DNA of 55,833 bases from an uncultured Holophagaceae bacterium (GTDB taxonomy: Bacteria > Acidobacteriota > Holophagae > Holophagales > Holophagaceae). Positions within the stretch are counted from its first letter, which is position 1, and every line of letters begins with the position of its first letter. A program made the translations under genes and the position numbers. The notes beneath the pieces are model-generated. The model was not told the DNA's origin and did no database searches. It saw nothing but the letters and a program-made list of their open reading frames with translations. Location: positions 1 to 55,833 of the forward strand of contig CAISFO010000027.1 of NCBI GenBank assembly GCA_903884655.1, written 5' to 3'. Shown piece by piece: positions 42,596 to 51,455 of the stretch.

Positions 42596-44554
42596 ATGTC
42601 CTCCCCAGGCAACCAGCCCCAGCGCCTGCTGCTCGCCCAGCAGCTGATTCGAGACAAGGGTCTCTCGAAGATGGACCTGGCACTCCTCGAAGACATCCTC
42701 CGCGAAGGCGCCCTGGACCTGGAGCCCTTGATCGAGGCCACCGCGCAGCGCCCGATCAACCACGAGGAGTCTCCTGCTCAGGCCGCCCTGCGACGCAGCC
42801 TCGGCTACTTCCTGGCTTTCCTGCACACCTTCTCGCCCCGGAGGCTCGGCGAATCCCGCAGCGCCATGGGCCTGGTCATGCTGCATAGTCTAGGTCGCCT
42901 GGGCGATCAGGCCGAGGCCGCCCACCGCGAGCTGCTGGCGGAACAGCATCAGCCGGAGTGGGTGACCCAGCTGCTGGATCTCCTGGCCTCATTGCGGGCC
43001 ATGTCCCTGGCCCCCACCGATAACAGCGGCAGCCTGCGCCATATCTGGTCCACCTTCCTGGCGGACCACCGGGAGGCCTTCCGCGAGATCCTGGCGGCAC
43101 TCCAGGGGAGCGACCAGGGCGCGGCTTCCGTGGCCCGGCTGAACACCCAGATGAAGGCCCTGAACCGGGCCATCCAGGGCCAGGGGCGGTTGGAGGAAGC
43201 CCTGTCCCGGCTGGCGGAACAGCTGGAGGCCTGCATCCCCTCCGAGATCCACGCCCGCCTGGTGCCCCTGCTCCTGCTCGAGCACGTGCTCTCCAACCTC
43301 CGCCTGAGCCTGGTGCGCCCTCTGGATCGTGGCATCCACTGGCCCGCCGTCGAACAGGTGCGGGGCAGCCTCCGCTGGCTATGGGATCACCTGGGCTGGT
43401 CCCTGCCCCGCATGGATGCCACCCTGTTTCGCGAAAGCATCCCACCGGAGCTGCGCCGCCTGCTCCAGATGCTCCGGACCGAGGACCGGCCGGCCTTTTC
43501 CATCGTGTCCCGTGCCCTGGCCAGCCACATCTCGCTGCTCGGTCTGCTGGAGTCCCTGGAACCCGCCGCCAACGCGGGTCTCCGGGACCGGTACGCGGCG
43601 GTGCCAACGTTCCTCGTGCTGGAATCCGAGCTGGGCCGCATGGCCGAGCGGGCCTACGATCCAGCTCGCGGGGACCTGCTGGATCCCACCCGGTCCAATG
43701 CCCATCGGCTGCGGGCCTTCCTCCGGCAGGCGGTCCTGAGCCTCCAACAGGACCAGAACACCTTGCGCAGCCTCCTGCAACAAACTCTGGCGGGCCAGGA
43801 CGCGGATCAGCTGGCCCAGACCCTGGACAACCTGCGGGGTCTGTTGATCAACCACCAGAAGCAGCTGATGGGCGAGCTGGTGGGGATCTTCTCCCCGGAC
43901 GTGCAGCATCGGCTGTTCCCCGAATCGCCCAGCATGATGGAAGAAGGCGAACGCTTGCGGCTGCGCATCCAGCGGCTGTGGGAGCAGGTGCCGCCGCTGC
44001 ACGGCCAGCTGCAGCTGCACCTGGAGCTGCAGGACTGGCCCCGACTGGCCCTGGGGCTTGCCCACACCTACCGGCACCTCCTGGCCTTCCGGAGAAGCCC
44101 CGAATTCCCCCTCATGCGGCGGCCGGACCGGGAAGAAGCCGAGCGCCTCATCAAGGAGCTGGGCGACCTGCTGGAATCCCCCCAGGACGTTCCCCAGGCG
44201 CTGCGGGATGGCATGGATCTGCTGGGCGAGCTGCTTCGCTTCCTTGAGCTCTTCCTCCTCCGCATCAACGCCCGGGTACCCCTCATCCGCCAGGATCTGA
44301 TCGTGGCCCAGGAAGCGCTGACCATCATCTCGGCCCTCCAGGAGAGTCCCGTTGGCGCCGATCGGACCCGCCTCTCCCACAAGCTCATCCAGACCTCCAA
44401 GCGACTGGGGGTGCGCGATCCGCAGTCCCTGGCCCTCCTCAAGCGCTGGGTCCGGGCGGAGCGCGGGCAGCGCGAGGGGTCGCTGCCGGCCCTGGACCAG
44501 TTGGCCGCCCACCTGCGCCACCTCGCCTCTCGCCTCGAAGCAGCACTCGGTTAA
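42596..44554 (+). CDS. large helical protein of unknown function
   Basis: A 652-residue protein that I do not recognise. There is no signal peptide, no membrane segment and no nucleotide-binding motif. The composition is very rich in Leu, Arg, Gln, Glu and Ala; long amphipathic helices are likely throughout, including residues 170 to 230 and 380 to 500. Codon use is like the neighbours, so it is probably a genuine, resident gene. It is divergent from pilB (79 bases between starts) and followed 45 bases later by a GGDEF protein, so a role in pilus or cyclic di-GMP control is possible but only by position. Confidence 0.7.
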   Translation: MSSPGNQPQRLLLAQQLIRDKGLSKMDLALLEDILREGALDLEPLIEATAQRPINHEESPAQAALRRSLGYFLAFLHTFSPRRLGESRSAMGLVMLHSLGRLGDQAEAAHRELLAEQHQPEWVTQLLDLLASLRAMSLAPTDNSGSLRHIWSTFLADHREAFREILAALQGSDQGAASVARLNTQMKALNRAIQGQGRLEEALSRLAEQLEACIPSEIHARLVPLLLLEHVLSNLRLSLVRPLDRGIHWPAVEQVRGSLRWLWDHLGWSLPRMDATLFRESIPPELRRLLQMLRTEDRPAFSIVSRALASHISLLGLLESLEPAANAGLRDRYAAVPTFLVLESELGRMAERAYDPARGDLLDPTRSNAHRLRAFLRQAVLSLQQDQNTLRSLLQQTLAGQDADQLAQTLDNLRGLLINHQKQLMGELVGIFSPDVQHRLFPESPSMMEEGERLRLRIQRLWEQVPPLHGQLQLHLELQDWPRLALGLAHTYRHLLAFRRSPEFPLMRRPDREEAERLIKELGDLLESPQDVPQALRDGMDLLGELLRFLELFLLRINARVPLIRQDLIVAQEALTIISALQESPVGADRTRLSHKLIQTSKRLGVRDPQSLALLKRWVRAERGQREGSLPALDQLAAHLRHLASRLEAALG

Positions 44555-44599
44555 GTGGGGCGGGCGGCGATGCCGAAGAGTCCATCAACAGGGAGCCCC

Positions 44600-45757
44600 A
44601 TGCCCCGGATCCATTGGCTGGATGTGCACCCCTCCACCGGGGGGGAGGCGCTACGTGCAGCCCTTGCGGACTGGGGCTTCGACATCCTTCCGGGCCCAGG
44701 TCCGGGCTCCATCGTGCTCGTGGCCAACCAGCCAGACGCGCGCCTCATCCCCGCGGAAGGCAACGAGATCCTTTGGTGGGTGGAGAGGGCGGAGCCGGAA
44801 TCCGTGAGTGCCGTGCTCAGCCAGAGACCCGGCTGGGTGCTCCTTCAGGATCGCCCCCCGGAGGCCGCCCGGGAGGCCCTGATTCACCTCCGCCAGCGGG
44901 ACCTCGGCAGCGATGGCTGGCTGCGCCAGATGATGCACCTGGCCTCCGTGGACGAGTTGCTCCGACTGGCCCTGGAACGCGCCATCCGCCTGTCCGGCGC
45001 CCGGGGCGGCGCCATCTGGCTGCGCCGGGAGGACACCTTCTACCAGCGAGCTGGAGACGGCATCTTCCCCGAGGCACCGCTGCCCCGCCAGGAGGCGGCC
45101 GAACTGGTGCGACGCGGCGAGGCCTTCCTGCTGGCGCCGACCGAACAGCTGGGCATCCTGCGCCTGGCGGATCCCCGGGAGTCACCGGACCGGTTCCTGC
45201 GGGGCTTCAATGACATGGAGCCCCTGCTGCTCAACGCCTGGCAGCTCGAGGAAAGCCGTGCCCTCTCCTTCAAGGACGACCTCACCGTGGCGCAGAACCG
45301 CCGCTGCCTCGAAGCTGAGCTGCCCCAGGCCGTGCGCTCCGCCGCGACCAAGGCCGAGCCCCTCTCCCTGCTGTTCATCGATGTGGACGACCTCAAGCGG
45401 GTGAACTCCAGCCACGGCCACCCCGTGGGCAGTCTGCTCCTGGAATCGGTGGCCATGACCGCCCAGCGGCTCTGCCGTGCCCATGACCGGCTCTACCGCT
45501 ACGGGGGCGACGAGTTCTGCATCCTGATGCCCAGCACCACGGCTGCGGGTGCGCGGAAGCTGGCGGAACGGCTGCTCCAGGTGCTTCGGGAGCACCCCAT
45601 CGACCTGGATCAAGGCAAACTGCCCGTGTCCCTCAGTGCCGGCGTGGCCTCCTATCCCGAGCATGCGGATGGCGCCGGGCGCCTCATCGAGCAGGCCGAC
45701 CGGGCCCTGCTGCGGGCCAAGGCCGAAGGCAAGGGGCGGGTGGTGGTGGCGGGGTAG
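44600..45757 (+). CDS. diguanylate cyclase with sensory N-terminus
   Basis: Makes cyclic di-GMP from two GTP. The 385-residue product has an N-terminal region like a receiver without an evident phosphorylation site (residues 1 to 100), a GAF-like part from about 115 to 215, and a GGDEF domain from about 225. The active site YGGDEF is intact at residues 301 to 306, and RAHD at 293 to 296 is a proper inhibitory I-site. The ATG at 44600 has GGGAG just upstream; the frame is open 45 bases further up. It is probably co-transcribed with the preceding unknown gene. Confidence 0.9.
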   Translation: MPRIHWLDVHPSTGGEALRAALADWGFDILPGPGPGSIVLVANQPDARLIPAEGNEILWWVERAEPESVSAVLSQRPGWVLLQDRPPEAAREALIHLRQRDLGSDGWLRQMMHLASVDELLRLALERAIRLSGARGGAIWLRREDTFYQRAGDGIFPEAPLPRQEAAELVRRGEAFLLAPTEQLGILRLADPRESPDRFLRGFNDMEPLLLNAWQLEESRALSFKDDLTVAQNRRCLEAELPQAVRSAATKAEPLSLLFIDVDDLKRVNSSHGHPVGSLLLESVAMTAQRLCRAHDRLYRYGGDEFCILMPSTTAAGARKLAERLLQVLREHPIDLDQGKLPVSLSAGVASYPEHADGAGRLIEQADRALLRAKAEGKGRVVVAG

Positions 45758-45769
45758 CCGGTTGGGCCG

Positions 45770-46930
45770 CTACTTGTGCTTCTTCTTCCCTTTCTCGGAC
45801 CCGAACACCTTGGAGAGGAAGCCAGCCTCTTCGCCATTAGCCACTTCGCCATCCAGGCTCCGGCGGAGCTGTTCCACGAGCTGGCGCTGCTCGGCGGTGA
45901 GGGATTTGGGCACCGCCACGCGGAGATGCAGGTATAGGTCGCCCCGCCCGCTGCCCTGCAGCCTTGGGACACCGGCATTCACCAGCTTCACCACGTGATC
46001 CGCCGCAGTGCCTGCGGCCAGCTTCACCTTGTCCGTGCCGTAGGGCGTTTCCACTTCGAGAGTTCCACCGGTGACCAGCAGGGGCCAGTTCACTTCCAGC
46101 CGGCGGTGCAGGTCGCTGCCATCCCGCTCATAGCGGGGATCCGGCTCCACATCGAAGACCACGTAGAGGTCCCCGGTGCGGCCGCCGGAACGGCCGGATT
46201 CCCCCTGGTTCTGCAGCCGCAACCGGGTGCCTCGGTCCACGCCGGCGGGCACCTTGAAGCTGACCTTGGCCTTCCGGTGGACGCGGCCTTCGCCATGGCA
46301 GGTCTTGCAGGGCTTGGGGATGATGCGCCCCCGGCCTTCGCAGCGCGGGCAGGGCGTGAGCATCTGGAAGAAGCCTTGGCGCACGGCCACCTGGCCGGCG
46401 CCCCGGCACTGGGGGCACGTTTCGGGGCGGGAGCCCGCTTCGCACCCGGACCCGTGGCAGGTGTCGCAGGCTTCGAGCCGGGGAATGGAAAGCTCCACAG
46501 CTTCCTTCCCGAAAATGGCGTCCTGGAAGCTGAGCTTCAAGTTGTACTGCAGATCCGAGCCACGCTCCTCGCCCGTGGACCGGCGCCGGCCGCCGCCAAA
46601 GAGGTCGCCGAACATCCCGCCGCCGAAGAAGCTGCCCAGGATGTCCTCGAAATCCGCGAACTGGTTGGGATCGAACTGGAACTGCTGGCCGCCGCCCCCG
46701 GCGCCGCCCAGGCCCGCATGGCCGAACTGGTCGTAGACTTTCCGCTTCTCGGCATCCGACAGCACGCTGTAGGCCTCGGCGGCCTCCTTGAATTTCTCCT
46801 CGGCCTCCTTGTTCCCCGGGTTGCGGTCCGGGTGCAGTTCCATGGCCAGCTTGCGGTAGGCCTTCTTGAGCTCATCGGCCCCGGCCTCCTTCGAGACACC
46901 GAGCACTTCGTAGTAGTCGCGTTTCATCAT
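45770..46930 (-). CDS. dnaJ: chaperone protein DnaJ
   Basis: The Hsp40 co-chaperone that delivers clients to DnaK and stimulates its ATPase. The 386-residue product has a J domain with the HPD motif (ELHPDRNPG near residue 33), a Gly/Phe-rich linker, four zinc-binding CxxCxGxG modules ([32 protein letters not shown]) and the C-terminal client-binding domain. Two adjacent ATGs (46930 and 46927) can start it. It follows dnaK by 39 bases and converges on the GGDEF gene with only 12 bases between ends. Confidence 0.97.
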   Translation of the reverse strand: MMKRDYYEVLGVSKEAGADELKKAYRKLAMELHPDRNPGNKEAEEKFKEAAEAYSVLSDAEKRKVYDQFGHAGLGGAGGGGQQFQFDPNQFADFEDILGSFFGGGMFGDLFGGGRRRSTGEERGSDLQYNLKLSFQDAIFGKEAVELSIPRLEACDTCHGSGCEAGSRPETCPQCRGAGQVAVRQGFFQMLTPCPRCEGRGRIIPKPCKTCHGEGRVHRKAKVSFKVPAGVDRGTRLRLQNQGESGRSGGRTGDLYVVFDVEPDPRYERDGSDLHRRLEVNWPLLVTGGTLEVETPYGTDKVKLAAGTAADHVVKLVNAGVPRLQGSGRGDLYLHLRVAVPKSLTAEQRQLVEQLRRSLDGEVANGEEAGFLSKVFGSEKGKKKHK

Positions 46931-46969
46931 CCCATCCTGAACATCCAGGATAGCCGATGAAGGCCCGGA

Positions 46970-48835
46970 CTAGTTCGGTGGCGCCGCGCCATCGCCCTCG
47001 CCATCCAGGGAGGCCATCATGGCCTCGCTGGCGGCCAGGACGGCATCCGTGAGCAGGTTCTGGGCCTCCAGCAGCTTGGTTTCGCAGGCCCGGAGGGCCT
47101 CAGGGTCCGCGGAGGCCACGGCCTGCCGGGCCCTGGAAAGCACATCTCTCACCAGGGACTGCTGCTCATCAGTGAGGTATTTGCCGCACTCGATGAAGCT
47201 CTTGTCGCAGGAGAAGATGAGGCCTTCGGCCGAGGCGATGTACTTCATGGCGTCCCGTTTCTTCACATCGGTTTCCGCGTTGGCCAGGGCTTCGCGGATC
47301 ATGCGCTGGATCTCCAGCTCGGACAGGCCGGAGCTGGGCCGGATGGCCATGGTCTGCTCAAGGCCCGTCATGAGGTCCCGGGCCGAGACCTTCACGATGC
47401 CATTGGAGTCGATGTCGAAGGCCACCTCGATCTGGGGCACGCCCTTGGGCAGGGGTGGCAGGTTGATGAGGTCGAAGCGGCCCAGGCTCTTGTTGTGCTC
47501 GGACAGTTCCCGCTCACCCTGGAGGACATGGATCTCCACCCGGCTCTGGTTGTCGGTGACCGTGGTGAACGTGCGGGCATCCCGGGTGGGAATGGTGGCG
47601 TTGCGCTGGATGATCTTCACGAAGCCACCGCCCTGGGTCTCGATGCCCAGACTGAGCGGCGTGACATCGAGCAGCACCAGGTCCTTGATGTCGCCCTTCA
47701 GCACCGCGCCCTGGATGGAGGCTCCGAGGGCCACCACCTCGTCTGGATTGATGCTGCGGTTGGGCTCCTTGCCAAAGAAGTCCCGGACCAGGCGCTGCAC
47801 CAGGGGCATGCGGGTCTGGCCCCCGACGAGGATGACCTCGTCCACCTGCTTGGGCGTCTTGCCGCCCTGCTCGAGGGCATCCTTGATGGGAACGAGGGTG
47901 AGGTCGACGAGATCCTTCACCATCTCCTCAAGCTGCTCGCGGGTGAGGGTGGCCTCCAGATGCTGCGGTCCGCTGGGTCCCTGGGCAATGAAGGGCAGCC
48001 GGATCTCCACCTTGTCCAGGGTGGAGAGCTCGCACTTCGCCTTCTCGCTGGCCTCCTTCAAGCGCTGCAGGGCCATGCGGTCCGACGAGAGGTCGATGTT
48101 CGTCTTCTCCTTGAACTGCTTGACCAGCCAGTTCTGGATGAGCTGGTCGATGTCCTCGCCGCCCAGGAACGTGTCGCCGCTGGTGGCCAGCACTTCGAAG
48201 ACCCCGTCGTTCAGCTCCATGAGCGTGAAATCGATGGTCCCACCGCCGAAATCGTAGATGCCCAGGATCTGCTTGATGCCCTTCTTGTTGAACCCGTAGG
48301 CCAGGGCCGCGGCGGTGGGCTCGTTGATGATGCGCTGGACGTTCAGCCCGGCGATCTTGCCCGCGTCCTTGGTGGCCTGGCGCTGGGCGTCATCGAAGTA
48401 CGCCGGCACCGTGATGACCGCATCCACCACCTCTTCGTGGAGGAAGGCCTCGGCGGCCTGCTTGAGGGAGCGGAGTACGATGGCCGACACTTCCGGTGGG
48501 GCGTAGTCCCGCTCGCCCACACGCAGCCAGGCATCCCCGTTGGGGGCGGCCACCACCGGGAAGGGCAGCCGGGACACGGCTTCCTGCACCCGGGGGGACT
48601 GGAAGCGCTGACCGATGAGGCGCTTCACGGCGAACAGGGTGCGCTGGGGGTTGGTCACAGCCTGGCGCTTGGCGATATGGCCGACCAGCACGTCCCCCTT
48701 GTCGGTGAAGGCCACGACGGAGGGCGTGGTGCGGCTGCCCTCCCGGTTGGGGATCACGCGGGAGTCTCCGCCTTCCATCACACAGACGCAACTGTTGGTC
48801 GTGCCCAGATCAATGCCGATCAGTTTGCCTGCCAT
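46970..48835 (-). CDS. dnaK: chaperone protein DnaK (Hsp70)
   Basis: The ATP-dependent Hsp70 chaperone, 621 residues. The ATPase domain begins KLIGIDLGTTNSCVCVMEGG and contains the phosphate-2 loop IYDFGGGTIDFTLME and VGGQTRMP. The linker reads LVLLDVTPLSLGIET, and the peptide-binding domain and lid follow. In the linker position DnaK usually has DVLLLDVTPLSLG; here DLVLLDVTPLSLG, a conservative change. The ATG at 48835 has GGAG eight bases upstream. The 89 bases before it contain no CIRCE element and no clear promoter. Confidence 0.97.
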   Translation of the reverse strand: MAGKLIGIDLGTTNSCVCVMEGGDSRVIPNREGSRTTPSVVAFTDKGDVLVGHIAKRQAVTNPQRTLFAVKRLIGQRFQSPRVQEAVSRLPFPVVAAPNGDAWLRVGERDYAPPEVSAIVLRSLKQAAEAFLHEEVVDAVITVPAYFDDAQRQATKDAGKIAGLNVQRIINEPTAAALAYGFNKKGIKQILGIYDFGGGTIDFTLMELNDGVFEVLATSGDTFLGGEDIDQLIQNWLVKQFKEKTNIDLSSDRMALQRLKEASEKAKCELSTLDKVEIRLPFIAQGPSGPQHLEATLTREQLEEMVKDLVDLTLVPIKDALEQGGKTPKQVDEVILVGGQTRMPLVQRLVRDFFGKEPNRSINPDEVVALGASIQGAVLKGDIKDLVLLDVTPLSLGIETQGGGFVKIIQRNATIPTRDARTFTTVTDNQSRVEIHVLQGERELSEHNKSLGRFDLINLPPLPKGVPQIEVAFDIDSNGIVKVSARDLMTGLEQTMAIRPSSGLSELEIQRMIREALANAETDVKKRDAMKYIASAEGLIFSCDKSFIECGKYLTDEQQSLVRDVLSRARQAVASADPEALRACETKLLEAQNLLTDAVLAASEAMMASLDGEGDGAAPPN

Positions 48836-48924
48836 GGGCGGTACTCCAGAGGGTTATTGCTACATCGTAAGGGCTTCGAGAGCGTGTATCCACCTCTACC
48901 ATTTGGACCTGGCTAGGATTTTAC

Positions 48925-49614
48925 CTAGAGCCGGTTCACCACCACCCGGGCCGCCCGGAGCAGCTGACCCTTGAGGTTGAACCCCCGCTCGTAGATTGCG
49001 GCCACGGCGCCGTCCGGAAGGTTCGGATCCGTGAAAGTGGTCAGGGCTTCCGCATTGAGGGCATCGAAAGGATCCCCCACCTGGAGGGGCAGCTGTTCCA
49101 CGTTGACCCTGCGCAGGGCCTCCAGGAACTGCTTGCGGATCAGATCGACGCCCCCGCGGAAGGATTCCACATCCTGGTAGGTCGCACTCAGGCCGCGGTC
49201 GAAGTTGTCCAGCACCGCGAGCATCTCGAGCAGGATCTTCCGCTCGGCCTGTTCGACCGCCAGCGCGATGTCCCGCTGGGCGCGGTTCCGGAAATTGTTG
49301 AAGTCGGCGGCGAGGCGTCGCTGCTGGTCCAGGAGTTCGACTTCCCGGCGGAGCAGGTCCTCCATCTGGTGTTCGGCCTCCACCAGGGCCGATTCGAGGT
49401 CCACTTTCACCTCCCCTTCGCCGGTGGGCTGCGGAAGGTCCGGAAACTCCATCTCGGGAACCACCTGGGTGTGATACTCCGAGGCGACCTCATCGGCCAC
49501 CGTTTGGAGATCCCCCTCCAGGGGCTCGTCCAGGTTGAGATCTACAAGATCTTCCGAGTCTGCCGGAGGTGCGGCGGGCTTGGTGTCATGCGGCTTGGGG
49601 AATTCGATGGTCAT
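48925..49614 (-). CDS. grpE: nucleotide exchange factor GrpE
   Basis: The nucleotide exchange factor of DnaK, 229 residues. The first 70 residues are acidic and disordered-looking. A long coiled coil follows (from LVEAEHQMEDLLRREVELL to VEQAERKILLEML), with DFNNFRNRAQRD as the conserved GrpE motif and LAVLDNFDRGL after it. The C-terminal beta domain includes GAVAAIYERGFNLKGQLLR and the final VVVNR. It lies between hrcA (54 bases) and dnaK in the usual order. Confidence 0.95.
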   Translation of the reverse strand: MTIEFPKPHDTKPAAPPADSEDLVDLNLDEPLEGDLQTVADEVASEYHTQVVPEMEFPDLPQPTGEGEVKVDLESALVEAEHQMEDLLRREVELLDQQRRLAADFNNFRNRAQRDIALAVEQAERKILLEMLAVLDNFDRGLSATYQDVESFRGGVDLIRKQFLEALRRVNVEQLPLQVGDPFDALNAEALTTFTDPNLPDGAVAAIYERGFNLKGQLLRAARVVVNRL

Positions 49615-49668
49615 CGTGGAAGTATAAGCAGATGCGTGCGGAAGGGCTACGTCTAGGGGGCAGGCCCC

Positions 49669-50718
49669 TCAGGAACGGTCCCGCCGGTTCTGGACCTGCC
49701 GGGACCACCACTGGAGGCCGCCCATGACCCGGCCATAGTCCATCCGGAGTGGGCCCACCAGGGCGAAGGTGACGAAACCTGCGGGCCCCAGGGCCACGGT
49801 GCGCACGGCCGTGGCCAGGGGCCAGGCCTCGAAATAGGGGTTCTCGGTGCCAAGCAGCAGCTGGACATCTTCCGAGGCTTTCCCCGCAAAGGCATTCAGG
49901 AGGCGCGCCAGCCGGCCATGTTCCTCGAAGGCCGCCACCAGGTCCCGGAACCGGGCCACATCCTCGAATTCCGGAAGTCCGCCCAGCCGACCCAGGCCGG
50001 AGACCAGGACGGGTGGGTCCGCGGCGCTCGGATCCTCTGGCCAGCGGGCCGCCAGTTCCTGGAGCCGGAGGCCCAGGGACTCTCCTTCCTGGGCGCCCCG
50101 CCGAAGGGCATCCAGCAGCCGGGCGCGCATCTCCGCCAGGGTCAGGCCCGCGAACTGGGCCGTGGCGTAGTTCCCGAGCTCAGTCAGCAGCACATCGGAA
50201 TGGCCCCAGGGATTTTCCATGAGGCGATGCTCCACCTCCCCCAGGCTGCCCACCCATACCGCCACCAGCCGCCCCGGTCCCACCGAAACAAACTCCAGAC
50301 GGACCAGCCGACTCTGAGTGAAGGGAAGCGGCAGGGCCACGCAAACCCCACCCATGACTTCCGCCAGGGTCCTGCTGGCATGGCGGGCCCAGGATTCGGG
50401 ATCCAGGTCCAGGCCATCGAGGGCGGCTGCCAGCCGTCCTTCCACCTCCGGGCCCGGCGATGTGGCCTTCATCCACCGGTCCACGTAGTACCGGTAGGCC
50501 CGTTCCGTCGGGATGCGACCCGCCGAAGTGTGTGGCTGGGCCACCAGGGACTCGTCCTCCAAATCCGAAAGCACATTGCGGATGGTGGCACTGGAGAGGG
50601 GCTCGGGGTAGCGCTTGGCCAGGAGCCGCGAGCCCACGGGCTCCCCCTCCTCGAGGTAGGTCTCGATGAGGGTGCGCAGCACGGATTCGCCGCGGGGGTT
50701 GAGGTTGGGTTTGACCAT
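49669..50718 (-). CDS. hrcA: heat-inducible transcription repressor HrcA
   Basis: A repressor of class I heat-shock genes, 349 residues. The N-terminal winged helix has the signature SVLRTLIETYLEEGEPVGSR, then SSATIRNVLSDLEDESLV and PHTSAGRIPTERAYRYYVD, all typical of HrcA. The C-terminal GAF-like domain ends with FVTFALVGPLRMDYGRVM. HrcA normally binds the CIRCE inverted repeat (TTAGCACTC-N9-GAGTGCTAA), but none is visible before this operon. A TATAGT hexamer at 50750-50745 on the minus strand is a possible -10 box about 27 bases before the ATG. Confidence 0.95.
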   Translation of the reverse strand: MVKPNLNPRGESVLRTLIETYLEEGEPVGSRLLAKRYPEPLSSATIRNVLSDLEDESLVAQPHTSAGRIPTERAYRYYVDRWMKATSPGPEVEGRLAAALDGLDLDPESWARHASRTLAEVMGGVCVALPLPFTQSRLVRLEFVSVGPGRLVAVWVGSLGEVEHRLMENPWGHSDVLLTELGNYATAQFAGLTLAEMRARLLDALRRGAQEGESLGLRLQELAARWPEDPSAADPPVLVSGLGRLGGLPEFEDVARFRDLVAAFEEHGRLARLLNAFAGKASEDVQLLLGTENPYFEAWPLATAVRTVALGPAGFVTFALVGPLRMDYGRVMGGLQWWSRQVQNRRDRS

Positions 50719-51455
50719 GGGGAAGCCCCGGAACGGGATGCCATACTATACGGCACGCACACTCGCCTCCAGGAGGTTCCATGCGAACTGCGTTTTGGCA
50801 ACTCATTGTCATTTTGGGTAGTGGGTCAGTTTGAAATATATTCCGGAGCCAGGCACTTGGCAGCCCCCTCCCCAGGTGCCGCATACTTGAGGCATGCTGA
50901 AACGGAAGCAACTTCCCCCTGCCGATCCTAACGTCACCGCCTTCCGCGTGGTCCAGGCGGCGACCGAAAACGTGGTTATTCCGGATCGTCTGGTTCCGGT
51001 CAGCGAAATCCTGGCCAGTGGTGCGCAGCCCAGCGAGACTGGCTGCCCTGACACCACAGTGCCCCAGGTAAAGCTACCCCCCACACGGTGAGCCGTTTCC
51101 TCTACAGAGTCGGGGTGGGATGTGTTCCATACAACCTGGCCCATTTCTAGAGAACCAAACGCTCATTGACGCCTCTTGGACCAGTGGGGCCGAATCGGAC
51201 AAGATTTGAACCCCACGGTTCTGCTCGGCAGGTGTGGGGAATTCGGCTGCACCGGTTGTGAGGATGGCTACAGGACCCTGTGTGTACCACCTGGGTGGTG
51301 CCTCCTATAGGGGCTGGTTCAACGGCGATGAGAACCATTTTGGGCATGAGCATGGAGTCTCTCAATGCCTCTATCCCCAAGTTTTCTGAGCGTCAGATCC
51401 GGCCTACGGCTTCAAGCCGGTCATACTGAATGCAGCCCCCCCTTCGGACTGCCGC
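50719..51455. other. largely non-coding region with several short inverted repeats
   Basis: About 740 bases between hrcA and the histidine kinase. It is less GC-rich and lacks any convincing long gene; one small frame at 50894-51091 is listed separately. Visible inverted repeats are CCCCAC/GTGGGG near 51211-51238, ACCACC-TG-GGTGGT at 51286-51299, and CGGCTT-C-AAGCCG at 51407-51419 (also CCGGC/GCCGG at 51399-51420). A strong AGGAGG lies before an ATG at 50780 that opens only 17 codons. It could hold a small RNA, regulatory sites or gene remnants. Confidence 0.5.
50894..51091 (+). CDS. small hypothetical protein, possibly a remnant
   Basis: A 65-codon frame. The first 25 residues (LKRKQLPPADPNVTAFRVVQ) resemble, by eye, the N-terminus of short basic bacterial proteins that begin with K/R-rich LP-x-DPN and an AxxVxxAT motif. 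The remainder does not continue in the style of those proteins, which often carry a Gly/Lys-rich GRLGGLKGG tail. It may therefore be a truncated or frameshifted copy. GAGG is only one base from the ATG, so translation is doubtful. Confidence 0.25.
   Translation: MLKRKQLPPADPNVTAFRVVQAATENVVIPDRLVPVSEILASGAQPSETGCPDTTVPQVKLPPTR

Noticed and set aside
50780..50860. Possible insertion-sequence end near GGGTCAGTTTGAAAT
   Set aside because: No matching inverted end, target duplication or transposase remnant is visible in the surrounding bases.
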